A stretch of 64,000 nucleotides of DNA from Reyranella sp. (GCF_017305915.1 NZ_JAFKJN010000007.1:124001-188000), one strand, 5' to 3'; counted from the stretch's first letter, positions 42,373-52,348 are shown. Numbers and translations: made by a program. Notes: generated from the letters alone by a model not told the origin.

Positions 42373-43470
42373 CAGGCCGGCGCCGACCAGTGCCGCCGCG
42401 GCCGCCCAGGACGGGCCGGCGAGGCTGCCCGTGTGGTCGTAGAGATAGCCCGCGAAGGCCGGCCCCAGGATCTGGCCGGCGCTGAACACCGCCGTCACCA
42501 GGGCGATGCGGCCGCGCGGATCGCCCTCGCCCTCGCGCGCCGCGAGCAGGCCGAGCGAGGTGAGGCCCATGAAGCTGCCGCCGACCACCACGGAGGCCGC
42601 GATCACCGTCGCCGGGGTCAGCCACAGCGCCGACAGCGCCACGCCGAAAGCCTCGACGAAGGCGGCGATGGCGAAAGAGCGGCGGATGCCCCAGCGGCCG
42701 GCGAGCGCCGTCCACAGCGCGACCGACGGCGCGGCGCTGAGGCCGAACATCACCCAGATGTAGGGCTCGAGGCTCGCGATCTCGGCCGAGCCGCGCACCA
42801 TGGCGACGATGAAGGTCGCGGTGATGATGTAGCCGAAGCCGAACAGGCCGTAGGCGATCGCCAGAGGCACGAAGCCGCGCGGCAGGTGCTGGCGTTTGCC
42901 CGCTGCCGCCAACGCCGGGCCACCCGAATCTCGCGGCACCAGGGTCCGGACGGCGAGGCCGGCGGCGAGCGACAGGGCGGCGCTGGCGAACCACATGCTG
43001 CGCCAGTCGTGCAGCACCGCCACGACCGCGGCCGAGACCGCGATGCCGATGCCGACGCCGGCGAAATGCACGGCGCTCAGCCGTCCGCGTCCCGCTGCGG
43101 CCAGCCGGTCGAGCACCAGCGCCGAAGCGAAGATCAGCGAGAAGGCGCTGGCCAGGCCCGCCAGCAGCCGCAGCACCAGGAAGGCCGGCAACTCTGCGGT
43201 CAGGCCCATCGCTGCCAGCGCCAGCGCATTGAGCGCCAGGGCCGCGATCAGCCAGGCCCGGCGCGAACCCGGCATCACCGTCGCCAGCACGGCGCCCAGG
43301 AAGTAGCCGACGAAATTGGCCGAAGCGATCAGGCCGGCCTCGCTCTTGCTGAGGCCCAGCGCCTCGACCATTGGCGGCAGGATGGGGGTGTAGACGAAAC
43401 GGCCGACGCCGATGCCCGCCGCCATGGCGAGTAATCCGCCAATGGCCACGGAGAGGGGACTTTTCTTCAT
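42349..43470 (-). CDS. YbfB/YjiJ family MFS transporter
   Basis: A 373-residue major facilitator of the YbfB/YjiJ type with about twelve hydrophobic helices. The first helix has AAGIGVGRFVYTPILPPMVE, the diagnostic GxGRFxxxPxLP motif; helix seven has YGLFGFGYIITATFIVAM; and helix ten GGSFMGLTSLGLLAA. Substrates are not known for most members, though export of amino acids or drugs is proposed. Its end overlaps the convergent amine oxidase end by 24 bp. The start lies 61 bp from lysS on the other strand. Confidence 0.9.
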   Translation of the reverse strand: MKKSPLSVAIGGLLAMAAGIGVGRFVYTPILPPMVEALGLSKSEAGLIASANFVGYFLGAVLATVMPGSRRAWLIAALALNALALAAMGLTAELPAFLVLRLLAGLASAFSLIFASALVLDRLAAAGRGRLSAVHFAGVGIGIAVSAAVVAVLHDWRSMWFASAALSLAAGLAVRTLVPRDSGGPALAAAGKRQHLPRGFVPLAIAYGLFGFGYIITATFIVAMVRGSAEIASLEPYIWVMFGLSAAPSVALWTALAGRWGIRRSFAIAAFVEAFGVALSALWLTPATVIAASVVVGGSFMGLTSLGLLAAREGEGDPRGRIALVTAVFSAGQILGPAFAGYLYDHTGSLAGPSWAAAAALVGAGLLTFRQKR

Positions 43471-43531
43471 GGTTGCCGCGCAGTTTGGTCGGGTGGCGTT
43501 GGCGGCGCAAATGCCCTAGTTAGGGCGTTCC

Positions 43532-45133
43532 ATGTCGCAGATCGATCGTTCCCTGGCCGAGGCCGCGCGCGCGTGGCCGTTCGAAGAAGCCCGCAAGCTG
43601 GTCGCCCGTTGTGGTGGCAAAGCGCCGGCCAAAGGTTACGTGCTGTTCGAGACCGGCTACGGGCCGTCGGGCCTGCCGCATATCGGCACCTTCGGCGAGG
43701 TCGTGCGTACGACCATGGTGCGCCAGGCCTTCCAGCGGCTGAGCGACATCCCGACCCGGCTGTTCTGCTTCTCCGACGACATGGACGGTCTGCGCAAGGT
43801 GCCGGACAACGTGCCGAACAAGGAGATGCTGGCGCAGCATCTCGGCAAGCCGCTGACCGCGGTCCCCGATCCGTTCAGCAACGAGCATCCGTCGTTCGGC
43901 GCGGCCAACAACGCGCGGCTGCGCGCGTTCCTCGATTCCTTCGGCTTCGAGTACGAGTTCCAGTCGGCGACCGATTGGTACAAGTCGGGCCGCTTCGACA
44001 AGATGCTGCTCGCCATGCTGCAGCACTACAACGAGGTCCAGGCGGTGATGCTGCCGACGCTCGGCGCCGAGCGGCAGGCGACCTACTCGATCTTCCTGCC
44101 GGTCTCGCCCAAGACCGGCCGCGTGCTGCAGGTCCCGGTGATCCAGACCGACGTCGAGGCCGGCACCATCGTCTATCGCGACGAGGACGGCACCTTGACC
44201 GAGACGCCGGTCACCGGCGGCAACGTCAAGCTGCAGTGGAAGGCCGATTGGGCCGGCCGCTGGTTCGCCTTGGCGGTCGACTACGAGATGTACGGCAAGG
44301 ACCTGATCCCGTCGGCCGAGCTCTCGGCGAAGATCGTGAAGATCCTGGGCGGCCGGCCGCCGGAGGGCTTCAACTACGAGCTGTTCCTTGACGACCAGGG
44401 CAAGAAGATCTCCAAGTCCAAGGGCAACGGGCTCTCGGTCGAGGAGTGGCTGCGCTACGCGCCGCCCGAGTCGCTTGCCTATTACATGTTCCAGGCGCCG
44501 CGGCGGGCGAAGCGGCTTTACTTCGACGTGATCCCGCGCGCGATCGACGACTATCTCTCGGCGGTCGAGCGGCTGCCGGGCGACGAGCCGGCGAAGCAGC
44601 CCGACAATCCGGCGTGGCACATCCACGACGGCGACCCGGTCGATCACCATTCGGGCGGCGTCAGCTTCGGCATGCTGCTCAATCTCGCGAGCGTCGCGCA
44701 CACCGACGACAAGGACGTGCTGTGGCAGTACCTGCGCCGCTACGTGCCGGGCGCGACGCCGCAGAACGCGCCGTATCTCGACCAGCTCCTGAAGGGCGCG
44801 GTCGCCTACTACCAGGACTTCGTCAAGAGCACGAAGCAGTTCCGCCTGCCCACCGACACGGAGCGCGCGGCATTGCAGGACCTCGCCGACGCCTTGCGCA
44901 AGATCCCGGACAGCGAAAGCGCCGAGTTCATCCAGAACGAAGTGTACGAGGCGGGCAAGCGGCACTTCGCCAAGGAAGAGCTGCGCCAGTGGTTTCAGAC
45001 GCTCTACGAGGTCCTGCTCGGCAGCAAGCAGGGCCCGCGCATGGGCGCCTTCATCAAGCTCTACGGCCGTGACAACGTGGTGAAGCTGATCGAGCGCGCG
45101 CTGGCCGGCGAAGATCTCGGCAAAGCTGCCTGA
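43532..45133 (+). CDS. lysS: Lysine--tRNA ligase, class I
   Basis: A 533-residue class I lysyl-tRNA synthetase, the form found in archaea, spirochaetes and many alphaproteobacteria instead of the class II enzyme. The HIGH-type motif is [11 protein letters not shown] at residues 44-54 and the KMSKS-type motif is [10 protein letters not shown] near 290; the C-terminal helical anticodon domain follows, ending EDLGKAA. It charges tRNA-Lys. The next gene begins close behind, 34 bp after its stop. Confidence 0.96.
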   Translation: MSQIDRSLAEAARAWPFEEARKLVARCGGKAPAKGYVLFETGYGPSGLPHIGTFGEVVRTTMVRQAFQRLSDIPTRLFCFSDDMDGLRKVPDNVPNKEMLAQHLGKPLTAVPDPFSNEHPSFGAANNARLRAFLDSFGFEYEFQSATDWYKSGRFDKMLLAMLQHYNEVQAVMLPTLGAERQATYSIFLPVSPKTGRVLQVPVIQTDVEAGTIVYRDEDGTLTETPVTGGNVKLQWKADWAGRWFALAVDYEMYGKDLIPSAELSAKIVKILGGRPPEGFNYELFLDDQGKKISKSKGNGLSVEEWLRYAPPESLAYYMFQAPRRAKRLYFDVIPRAIDDYLSAVERLPGDEPAKQPDNPAWHIHDGDPVDHHSGGVSFGMLLNLASVAHTDDKDVLWQYLRRYVPGATPQNAPYLDQLLKGAVAYYQDFVKSTKQFRLPTDTERAALQDLADALRKIPDSESAEFIQNEVYEAGKRHFAKEELRQWFQTLYEVLLGSKQGPRMGAFIKLYGRDNVVKLIERALAGEDLGKAA

Positions 45134-45167
45134 CATCCTGCTCTGCGGCGACGACGAGCTCGGCTAT

Positions 45168-45875
45168 GTGGCGAGCCGCACACCGTTCGCCGCGGGCGAG
45201 GGCTTCGCGCTCGACCAGAGCTACCGCCTCGCGCATCTGCCGCTGGTCGCGCCGCATCATCCCCGGGTGATCGCGAGCGCGCCGGGCAAGGACTATGCGA
45301 TGGGCCGGCACGGCAAGGCGGTGTCGCTCGCGCTGCCGGTGCCGGACGTCGACCATCTGCTCGAACCCGAGCTACGTACGATGCCCTTCGCGCACAAGAT
45401 CGCCTGGGACATCGTCACACGCCGGCGCGGCAAGCTGCACGCCACGCTCTGCGGCGCGCCGGTGACGCTCGACGGGGCGCAGCGGTATGCGCTGGCGGGC
45501 ATCGGGCCGATCACCGTCGAGCTGCGCGGCCTGTTCTCCGGCACCGTCAACCACGGCCGGCTCTATCTGCGGGTCTATCCCGAGAAGCGCGATGGCGAGA
45601 ATCTGCTGGCGCGCATCCAGCGCCTGCTGGCCCGCCGCGAGACCGGGCTCTACCTCGTCGGACTGCACAACCTCACCGACGACCTCGATTTCCGTGAGGC
45701 GGCAGCCCTGGCCGCGCTGATCGAACGCTGGTGGGACCGGCCGATCCTGCGCTGGCAGGTCGAGGCCCTGTGGCTGCTGGAGGCCTGGGACGACCTGGTT
45801 CTCGACGGCGGGGTCGGGGAAACGGTTCCGCTCCGAGCACTTGACGTCGGGAACCGGCCGTATCCCAATCCGTAG
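45168..45875 (+). CDS. Conserved protein of unknown function
   Basis: A 235-residue soluble protein I do not recognise. It shows LARIQRLLARRETGLYLVGL and NLTDDLDFREAAALAALIER, a Trp-rich stretch RWQVEALWLLEAWDD, and a short Pro-rich end. The GTG at 45168 is the first good start, but the open frame continues upstream with [13 protein letters not shown], which looks like real coding sequence; the true start may be a CTG near 45129, overlapping the end of lysS by a few bases. Nothing nearby suggests a function. Confidence 0.65.
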   Translation: MASRTPFAAGEGFALDQSYRLAHLPLVAPHHPRVIASAPGKDYAMGRHGKAVSLALPVPDVDHLLEPELRTMPFAHKIAWDIVTRRRGKLHATLCGAPVTLDGAQRYALAGIGPITVELRGLFSGTVNHGRLYLRVYPEKRDGENLLARIQRLLARRETGLYLVGLHNLTDDLDFREAAALAALIERWWDRPILRWQVEALWLLEAWDDLVLDGGVGETVPLRALDVGNRPYPNP

Positions 45876-45915
45876 AAACCCTGCGGCTTCAGCGCAACCC
45901 GGGGCGTTAACGACC

Positions 45916-46542
45916 GTGAATTTCGGCGAACGGCAAACCTTGGTTTCGACCCTGTTGAGGGATGTCAGGCAGACCGGGCCTCTGCCGTTCCTGCGTGGCT
46001 GGCTGCGCGATCCCATGGGGGTCGGCTTGCCCTTTCCCAGCAGCCCCTGGACGGCGCGCCGACTCGCCCGCGCGGCGCTCGACGCGGCGACTCCGGGCGG
46101 CGGCCCTGTCCTCGAGCTCGGCGCGGGCACCGGTGCCGTGACCCAGGCGCTGGTCGACCTCGGTTGCCCCGTCCCGCACATCGTTGCGGTGGAGCAGGAC
46201 CTCGAGCTCTGCCGGTCGCTGGAGCAGCGCTTCCCCGGTTTGCAGGTGCTGCAGGGCGACGCTCTCGCGCTCAGCCGGACGCTGGCGCGCGAGGAGGTTG
46301 CCTCGGCACGCGTCGTCATCAGCGGGTTACCGATGCGCGCGATACCTTCAGCCGCGGCCACGCGCTGCTATGCCGACGCCTTCGCCGTCATGCCGGCGGG
46401 CGGCTCCATCATCCAGTACACCTACGGTCTGCGGCCGCCGGTCGATCCGCGAGTGATGCCGGCGCTCGAAGCGACCTTCGTCGGGCGCGAATGGCGGAAT
46501 TTCCCGCCGATGGGAATTTGGCGCTATTCTCGCGGGCAATGA
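45916..46542 (+). CDS. SAM-dependent methyltransferase (phospholipid N-methyltransferase/rRNA dimethylase-like)
   Basis: A 208-residue methyltransferase of the KsgA/PmtA type. The opening FLRGWLRDPMGVGLPFPSSP and motif I PVLELGAGTGAVTQALVDLG, the acidic VAVEQDLELC, and the post-motif ISGLPMRAIPSAAA (where rRNA dimethylases have N-L-P-Y) point to phospholipid N-methyltransferases. The gene uses GTG at 45916 after a weak site; a TTG further upstream is possible. Its stop overlaps the next ATG. A role in membrane lipid methylation would not match its catabolic neighbours. Confidence 0.75.
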   Translation: MNFGERQTLVSTLLRDVRQTGPLPFLRGWLRDPMGVGLPFPSSPWTARRLARAALDAATPGGGPVLELGAGTGAVTQALVDLGCPVPHIVAVEQDLELCRSLEQRFPGLQVLQGDALALSRTLAREEVASARVVISGLPMRAIPSAAATRCYADAFAVMPAGGSIIQYTYGLRPPVDPRVMPALEATFVGREWRNFPPMGIWRYSRGQ

Positions 46543-47129
46543 CTGAGTTTCGACTGGTCGACGTACCGCTGGTGCGCGCGACGGATGAGAGCCTGAAGGG
46601 CTTCGGCGAGATCGTGCGCGATCCCAAGACGCACAAGGTGCGGATCGTGCCGTGGCCGGTGAAGGGCCATCGCCCGCTCGATCCCGGCACCGGCGACGAG
46701 GGCGGCACGACCGAGGGCGTCTTCGCCTGTGCCTGGAAGGGCAACGAGTTGCGCGGCGTCAACGCGGCGGTCGGCGGCGACTATGTGCTGGGCTATCGCG
46801 ACGCGCCGGGCCACGTCCATCTCTGGCATTGCAACTACCATCCCGACGGCGGCCAGTTCTTCTGGCCGGTCGACGGGCAGCCGTTCGTCGTGCCCGCCGG
46901 GCCGCCGGGCGATGATCCGGCGCCTGAGAAGTTCGTCGCCTTCTGGTCCGACGGCAGCTTCGGCATCTATCTCCATCCCGACATCTGGCACGAGGGTCCG
47001 TTCCCGACCGCCGAGATCGGCCGCTACTTCGACAAGCAGGGCAAGGTGCATGGCCGCGTGAGCTGCGATCTCAGGAGCGAGCTCGGCCTGATGCTGAACG
47101 TGCCGCTGCCCGCTTCGCTCGCGCGGTGA
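46539..47129 (+). CDS. Ureidoglycolate lyase family protein (AllA-like)
   Basis: A 196-residue cupin-like protein of the ureidoglycolate hydrolase family. The two family blocks are visible: HLWHCNYHPDGGQFFWPVDG followed by QPFVVPAG in the middle, and FGIYLHPDIWHEGPFP near residue 150, where the His residues could bind a metal or substrate. Classic AllA enzymes convert ureidoglycolate to glyoxylate and urea in allantoin breakdown. No other allantoin gene lies here, so the protein may act on another ureido or carbamoyl compound. It overlaps both neighbours (ATGA and GTGA). Confidence 0.7.
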   Translation: MTEFRLVDVPLVRATDESLKGFGEIVRDPKTHKVRIVPWPVKGHRPLDPGTGDEGGTTEGVFACAWKGNELRGVNAAVGGDYVLGYRDAPGHVHLWHCNYHPDGGQFFWPVDGQPFVVPAGPPGDDPAPEKFVAFWSDGSFGIYLHPDIWHEGPFPTAEIGRYFDKQGKVHGRVSCDLRSELGLMLNVPLPASLAR

Positions 47130-49360
47130 GCAAGCGCGGTATCGGCGCCGAGCTGCGTCGGCTGGAAGATGCGCGCCTGCTCACCGGCCACGGCTGCTAC
47201 TCCGACGATTTCACCTTGCCCAACCAGGCGCGCAGCGTCGTCTTGCGCTCGCCGCATCCGCATGCCCGCATCGTGTCGATCGACACCGCGCGCGCCGCGA
47301 AGATGCCGGGCGTTCTGCTGATTCTGACCGGTGCCGACGTGGCAACCGACGGGCTGAGGCCGGTCCCCCACATCCCGACGGCGATGAGCCCGCCTGACAT
47401 CGCGCTCTACAATCTCGACGGCTCCGAGCTGCTGCTCGAGCGGCCGATGATCCTGGCCACCGAGACGGTCCGCCACGTCGGCGAGGCGGTAGCGTTCATC
47501 GTCGCCGAGACGGTGGCTGAGGCGAAGGACGCCGCAGAGGCGATCGAGGTCGTCTACGAGCCGCTGAAGCCGATCTCCGACATCGCGGTCGATGCGCGCG
47601 TCGGCAATCCGCCGGCGACTCGCGCGGGCTTTGCCGAGGCCGAGCACGTGGTGCGGCTGGAGACGCATGTGCAGCGCGTCACCGGCGTACCGATGGAGCC
47701 GCGCGCGGCCCTCGGCGTCTACGATCCGGCGAGCGGGCGATACACACTCCATGCCGGCGGCGGCGCGGTAGTGCGCCCGAAGAAGGAGCTCGCCATCATC
47801 CTCGGGATCGAGCCCGAGATGGTGCGCGTCATCGCGAAAGAGGTCGGCGGCAATTTCGGCACCCGCAACTATCTCTATCCCGAGTTCGTGCTGGTCGCCT
47901 GGGCAGCGAAGAAGATCGGCCGGCCGGTCAAATGGAACTGCGAGCGCGGCGAGGCCTTCCTCAGCGACTATGCCGGCCGCGACCTCACGGTCGAGGTCGA
48001 GCTGGCGCTGTCGTCGGACGGGCAGTTCCACGGCCTGCATTCGACCAACACCAGCAATGTCGGCGCCTACACCGCGTCGTACATCCCGCTGACCAAGGGC
48101 ACGCAGCTCATGACCAGCCTGTACCGCATGCCCGCCGTGGCGCGGGCGCGGGCGGTGCTCAGCAACACCGTCTGCACCGCGCCCTATCGCAGCGCCGGCC
48201 GGCCCGAGACCATGTTCGTGATCGAGCGGCTGATCGACATGGCGGCGCGCGAGATCGGCATGGATCGCGTCGAGCTGCGCCGCCGCAATCTCATCACCAC
48301 GCTGCCGCATCGCAACGCCTTCGGCATCACCTACGACAGCGGCGACTATGTCGGCACGCTCGATCATGCGCTGCAGCTCGCTGACTGGAACGGCTACGCC
48401 GAGCGGCAGAAGCAGTCGGCGGCGCGCGGGTTGAAGCGCGGTCTCGGGCTCGGCGGCTATGTCGAATCGCAGAGCGGTGCGCCGCTGGAGCGCGCCGAGG
48501 TGACGGTGCGCGGCGACGGTACCGTCGAGGTCGTGATCGGCACTTTGTCGTCGGGGCAGGGGCATGCGACGAGCTTCGCGCAACTGGTCGAGGAATGGCT
48601 CGGCATCCCGGCTGGCGACGTCATCATCGAGACCAGCGACAGCGATCGGGTGAGCGTCGGCGGTGGCTCGCATTCGGGCCGGTCGATGCGGCAGGCCGGC
48701 ACGACGATCGATAAAGCCTCGCGGGGCATCATCGCCAAGGGCACCAGGCTCGCGGCCGAGCAGCTCGAGGCGAGCGAAGCCGACATCGCTTTCGCCGACG
48801 GCCGCTTCACGGTGAAGGGCACCGACCGCAGCGTCGGCCTGGTCGAGCTCGCCGCGAAGCACGGATCGATCTCCGATGCCGGAGACGTCAACAGCCGGGT
48901 CGGCTCCTATCCCTATGGCTGGCATGTCTGCGAGGTCGAGATCGATCCCGACACCGGCGTGGTGCGGATCGACCGCTACACCACGGTCGACGATGTCGGC
49001 CGCGCCGTGAACCCGCTGATCCTGCACGGCCAGACCCATGGCGGCATCGCCCAGGGCGCCGGCCAGGCGCTGATGGAACATGTTGTCTACGACAACGGGC
49101 AACTCGTGACCGGCTCCTTCATGGACTACGCCATGCCGCATGCCGACGATTTCCCGAGTTTCGTGACGGCACTGTCGGAAGTGCCTTCGACGACGCATCC
49201 GCTGGGCTTCCGCGGCGGCGGCGAGGGCGGCATCACCCCGGCGCTGGGGGTGATCGTGAACGCCGTGGTCGATGCGCTCGCCGAATACGGCGTGTCGCAC
49301 GTCGAGATGCCGTGCACGCCCGAACGGGTGTGGCGGGCGATCCGCGCCGCGCAATCCTGA
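47126..49360 (+). CDS. Xanthine dehydrogenase family molybdopterin-binding subunit
   Basis: A 744-residue large subunit of the xanthine oxidase/aldehyde oxidoreductase family. N-terminal motifs are GTG-started SKRGIGAELRRLEDARLLTG and YSDDFTLPNQA; the molybdopterin domain includes KEVGGNFGTRNYLYPEFVLV, APYRSAGRPETMFVIERLID, and the catalytic Glu in RGGGEGGITPALG. Such enzymes hydroxylate purines, nicotinate-type heterocycles or aldehydes, but normally need an iron-sulfur and a FAD subunit, neither of which is in the window. The GTG overlaps the preceding stop, so it is translated with the AllA-like gene. Confidence 0.9.
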   Translation: MSKRGIGAELRRLEDARLLTGHGCYSDDFTLPNQARSVVLRSPHPHARIVSIDTARAAKMPGVLLILTGADVATDGLRPVPHIPTAMSPPDIALYNLDGSELLLERPMILATETVRHVGEAVAFIVAETVAEAKDAAEAIEVVYEPLKPISDIAVDARVGNPPATRAGFAEAEHVVRLETHVQRVTGVPMEPRAALGVYDPASGRYTLHAGGGAVVRPKKELAIILGIEPEMVRVIAKEVGGNFGTRNYLYPEFVLVAWAAKKIGRPVKWNCERGEAFLSDYAGRDLTVEVELALSSDGQFHGLHSTNTSNVGAYTASYIPLTKGTQLMTSLYRMPAVARARAVLSNTVCTAPYRSAGRPETMFVIERLIDMAAREIGMDRVELRRRNLITTLPHRNAFGITYDSGDYVGTLDHALQLADWNGYAERQKQSAARGLKRGLGLGGYVESQSGAPLERAEVTVRGDGTVEVVIGTLSSGQGHATSFAQLVEEWLGIPAGDVIIETSDSDRVSVGGGSHSGRSMRQAGTTIDKASRGIIAKGTRLAAEQLEASEADIAFADGRFTVKGTDRSVGLVELAAKHGSISDAGDVNSRVGSYPYGWHVCEVEIDPDTGVVRIDRYTTVDDVGRAVNPLILHGQTHGGIAQGAGQALMEHVVYDNGQLVTGSFMDYAMPHADDFPSFVTALSEVPSTTHPLGFRGGGEGGITPALGVIVNAVVDALAEYGVSHVEMPCTPERVWRAIRAAQS

Positions 49361-49444
49361 CCTTGCGAGGAACCGGCCGTCGCCGTTGACGGTCGAGCGG
49401 CCAACGCTTAACATGTTAACAATAAGACCGTGCGGGAAGAGACG

Positions 49445-50635
49445 ATGGACGTAGGCACCGGCTACGGCAGCAAGCCCTCCAGCTATTTGGCGTCGCTCGC
49501 CGAGGTCGGCCGCGGCACGCCGATGGGCGAGCTGATGCGGCGCTACTGGCATCCGGTAGGCCTGGCGTCGCATGCGACGGCGACGCCGCGCGAAGTGCGG
49601 GTGCTGGGCGAGGATCTCGTGCTGTTCCGCGACAAGTCCGGCCGGCCCGGCCTCGTCGGGGCGCGATGCTGCCATCGCGGCACGACTCTCTATTACGGCA
49701 AGGTCGAGGAGCGCGGCATCCGCTGCTGCTATCACGGCTGGCTGTTCGACGCGGAGGGCCACTGCCTCGAGCAGCCGTGCGAGCCCGACGGCGGCAGGCT
49801 GCGCGATCGCGTGCGGCAGCCGTGGTATCCGGTGCGCGAGCTGTATGGCCTGATCTTCGCCTACATGGGCCCGCCGGCGAAGAAGCCGGTCCTGCCGCGC
49901 TACGAATGCCTCGAATCGCTCGATCCGGGCGAGTTCATCGATTCGGACGATTCCAGCATCGGCAGCGGCGGTCCGCAGATCGTGCCCTGCAACTGGCTGC
50001 AGCATTTCGAGAACGTCGTCGATCCCTATCACGTCGTCGTGCTGCACGGCACGCACAGCGGGTCGCAATTCTCCGAGATGATGGCGCGCCTCCCCGATGA
50101 GGTTCATTTCGAGCGTACGCCGCTCGGTGTCCGTTCGTGGTCGAAGCGCCGGCTGCCCGACGGCGGCACGATGCGCGGCTCGGCCGAGGTGGCGATGCCG
50201 ACCCTGCGCGTCGTGCCCAACCCGCGTGCCGGCGTGGCGGGCGCCAGCCTGTTCGGAAGGGTCGAATCGATCGGCTGGACACTGCCGATCGACGACACGC
50301 ATTTCCGCATCTATGTCGCCGGCCGGGTGCGCGAGAAGGGCGAGCTGCGCCGCATGCGTTCGCGCCAGGGCGGCAAGCTGTGGGAACAGCTCACGCCCGA
50401 GGAGCACCGTGCGTTTCCCGGCGACTTCGAGGCCCAGACCGGGCAGGGCGCGATCACCTTCCATTCCGACGAGCATCTGACCGAGACCGACCGCGGCGTG
50501 GCGCTGGTTCGTCAATTGCTGCGCCAGCAGCTCGACCGGCTGGCCAAGGGCGACGATCCGGTCGGCGTGAGCTTCGACGAGCACGCCGCGCCGGTGGTCT
50601 TTTCGGCGAGCCGCGAGCGGCAGGCGGCGGAATAG
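49445..50635 (+). CDS. Rieske-type aromatic oxygenase alpha subunit, copy 1
   Basis: A 396-residue oxygenase with the Rieske pair C75-x-H77 and C94-xx-H97 (ARCCHRGT and RCCYHGW) and the iron-site helix PCNWLQHFENVVDPYHVVVL. The group is that of phthalate 4,5-dioxygenase/chlorobenzoate-type alpha subunits, which hydroxylate or demethylate aromatic acids. No reductase is linked. The ATG at 49445 follows GGAAGAGA; the upstream GTG in frame is less likely. A paralog with the same layout follows ten bases later, so the pair arose by tandem duplication. Confidence 0.9.
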   Translation: MDVGTGYGSKPSSYLASLAEVGRGTPMGELMRRYWHPVGLASHATATPREVRVLGEDLVLFRDKSGRPGLVGARCCHRGTTLYYGKVEERGIRCCYHGWLFDAEGHCLEQPCEPDGGRLRDRVRQPWYPVRELYGLIFAYMGPPAKKPVLPRYECLESLDPGEFIDSDDSSIGSGGPQIVPCNWLQHFENVVDPYHVVVLHGTHSGSQFSEMMARLPDEVHFERTPLGVRSWSKRRLPDGGTMRGSAEVAMPTLRVVPNPRAGVAGASLFGRVESIGWTLPIDDTHFRIYVAGRVREKGELRRMRSRQGGKLWEQLTPEEHRAFPGDFEAQTGQGAITFHSDEHLTETDRGVALVRQLLRQQLDRLAKGDDPVGVSFDEHAAPVVFSASRERQAAE

Positions 50636-50644
50636 GAGGTCGCT

Positions 50645-51829
50645 ATGGCAACTCTCGACACCGGCACAGGATATGAAGTCAAACCCTCGACCTACATCGC
50701 CGCATTGACCGAGGTGGGGCGCGGCACGCCGATGGGCGAGCTGATGCGGCGCTACTGGCACCCGGTCGGCCTGGTCTCGCACGCCACCAGCACGCCGCGC
50801 GAGGTCCGGGTGCTCGGCGAGGATCTCGTGCTGTTCCGCGATGGCCAAGGCCGCCCCGGACTTGTCCAGGCGCGCTGCTGCCATCGCGGCACGACGCTGT
50901 ACTACGGCAAGGTCGAGGAGCGCGGCATCCGCTGCTGCTATCACGGCTGGCTGTTCGACATCGAAGGCCGCTGCCTGGAGCAGCCCTGCGAACCCGACGG
51001 CGGCCGGCTGCGCGATCGCGTACGCCAACCGTGGTATCCGGTGCAGGAGCTCTACGGTCTGATCTTCGCCTATATGGGCCCGCCGGAGAAAAGGCCCGTG
51101 CTGCCGCGCTACGAGTGCCTGGAATCGCTCGACGACGGCGAGTTCATCGACGCCGACGATACCTCGATCGGCAGCGGCGGCGGCGCCATAGCGCCGTGCA
51201 ACTGGCTGCAACATTTCGAAAATGTGCTCGATACCTATCACGTGCCGATCTTGCACGGGAACTTCAGCGGCACGCAGTTCACCGAAGTCATGAACCAGAT
51301 GCCCAAGGTCAAATGGGACTACACGCCGCGCGGCGTGAAGGCCTTCTCGACGCGCATGGTCGCCGGCGGCAAGCGCATGGAGCGGACCACCGAGGTCGCG
51401 CTGCCGACCCTGCGCGTCGTGCCCAATCCGTTCGTCGGCGGATATGGCCGGGTCGAGAGCCTGGGCTGGACCTTGCCGATCGACGACACGCACTACCGCA
51501 TCTACACCGCCGGCCGAGTGCGCGAGAAGGGCGTGTTCCTGCCCAAGGGGCTGGGCGCCGCGACCAACCGCAAACGCTGGATCGACATGACGGAGCAGGA
51601 GCGCCGCGAGTCCCCGGGCGACTGGGAGGCGCAGGTCGGCCAGGGCACCATCACCTTCCATTCCGACGAGCATCTTGCGACCAGCGACAAGGGCGTCCTG
51701 CTGCTTCGCCGCATGCTGAACACCCAGGTCAACGCTGTCGCCCGCGGCGAGGACCCGATCGGCGTGTGCTTCGACCCGGAGGCGCCGCCGATCGTCTTCG
51801 AGGCCGGCAACTTCCTGGTCGACGCCTGA
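50645..51829 (+). CDS. Rieske-type aromatic oxygenase alpha subunit, copy 2
   Basis: A 394-residue paralog of the previous gene. The N-terminal half, including the Rieske ligands ARCCHRGTTLYYGK and RCCYHGWLFD and the entry VGRGTPMGELMRRYWHPVGL, is nearly identical, while the substrate-side segments differ (PILHGNFSGTQF against VVLHGTHSGSQF). Differences concentrated around the active site suggest the two accept different substrates. GGAGG stands before the ATG. The HpaR-like regulator gene begins nine bases after the stop. Confidence 0.9.
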   Translation: MATLDTGTGYEVKPSTYIAALTEVGRGTPMGELMRRYWHPVGLVSHATSTPREVRVLGEDLVLFRDGQGRPGLVQARCCHRGTTLYYGKVEERGIRCCYHGWLFDIEGRCLEQPCEPDGGRLRDRVRQPWYPVQELYGLIFAYMGPPEKRPVLPRYECLESLDDGEFIDADDTSIGSGGGAIAPCNWLQHFENVLDTYHVPILHGNFSGTQFTEVMNQMPKVKWDYTPRGVKAFSTRMVAGGKRMERTTEVALPTLRVVPNPFVGGYGRVESLGWTLPIDDTHYRIYTAGRVREKGVFLPKGLGAATNRKRWIDMTEQERRESPGDWEAQVGQGTITFHSDEHLATSDKGVLLLRRMLNTQVNAVARGEDPIGVCFDPEAPPIVFEAGNFLVDA

Positions 51830-51838
51830 CGACGCGCC

Positions 51839-52348
51839 ATGGCCGACCGGCGGTCCGTCTCGGAGTTCCCGCGCCCGCGCATCATGGACGACCGGCGGTC
51901 GCTGCCGATCGCGCTGCTGCGTGCGCGCGAGGCGGTGATGGCCTATTTCCGCCCGCATCATCGCAAGGGCGGCATCACCGAGCAGCAATGGCGCGTGATC
52001 CGCGTGCTCCATCTCGACGGCGAGATGGACGCCGCTCGGTTGGCGCAACGCAGCTATTTGCTGGCACCGAGTCTGTCGCGCATTCTCAAGGACCTCGAGG
52101 CCTCGGGCCATCTCAGACGGCGTCCGGACGATGGCGATTCGCGCCGCAGCCTGCTGTCGCTGTCGCCGAAGGGTACGGCGATGGTGACAGGAGTCGCGCC
52201 GTTCCTCGACCGTATCCATCGCGACATCGCCGGCCGCTTCGGCCGCGAGCGCGTCGATCAGCTCCTGGCGCTGCTCGACGAGCTCGAGCGGGCGCTCGCC
52301 GCTCCGGCGAAGGCCGAAAAACGACAAGGCAGGGAGAGACGGCGATGA
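51839..52348 (+). CDS. MarR family regulator, HpaR-like
   Basis: A 169-residue MarR regulator of the homoprotocatechuate (HpaR) type. The first helix SLPIALLRAREAVMAYFRPH and ITEQQWRVIRVLHLDGEMDA are the HpaR hallmark; the wing helix reads SYLLAPSLSRILKDLEASGH and the wing RRRPDDGDSRRSLLSLSPKG. HpaR-type regulators respond to aromatic acids and repress a catabolic operon. Embedded within the Rieske/receptor operon, it may control the whole set. Its stop overlaps the receptor start (ATGA). Confidence 0.9.
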   Translation: MADRRSVSEFPRPRIMDDRRSLPIALLRAREAVMAYFRPHHRKGGITEQQWRVIRVLHLDGEMDAARLAQRSYLLAPSLSRILKDLEASGHLRRRPDDGDSRRSLLSLSPKGTAMVTGVAPFLDRIHRDIAGRFGRERVDQLLALLDELERALAAPAKAEKRQGRERRR

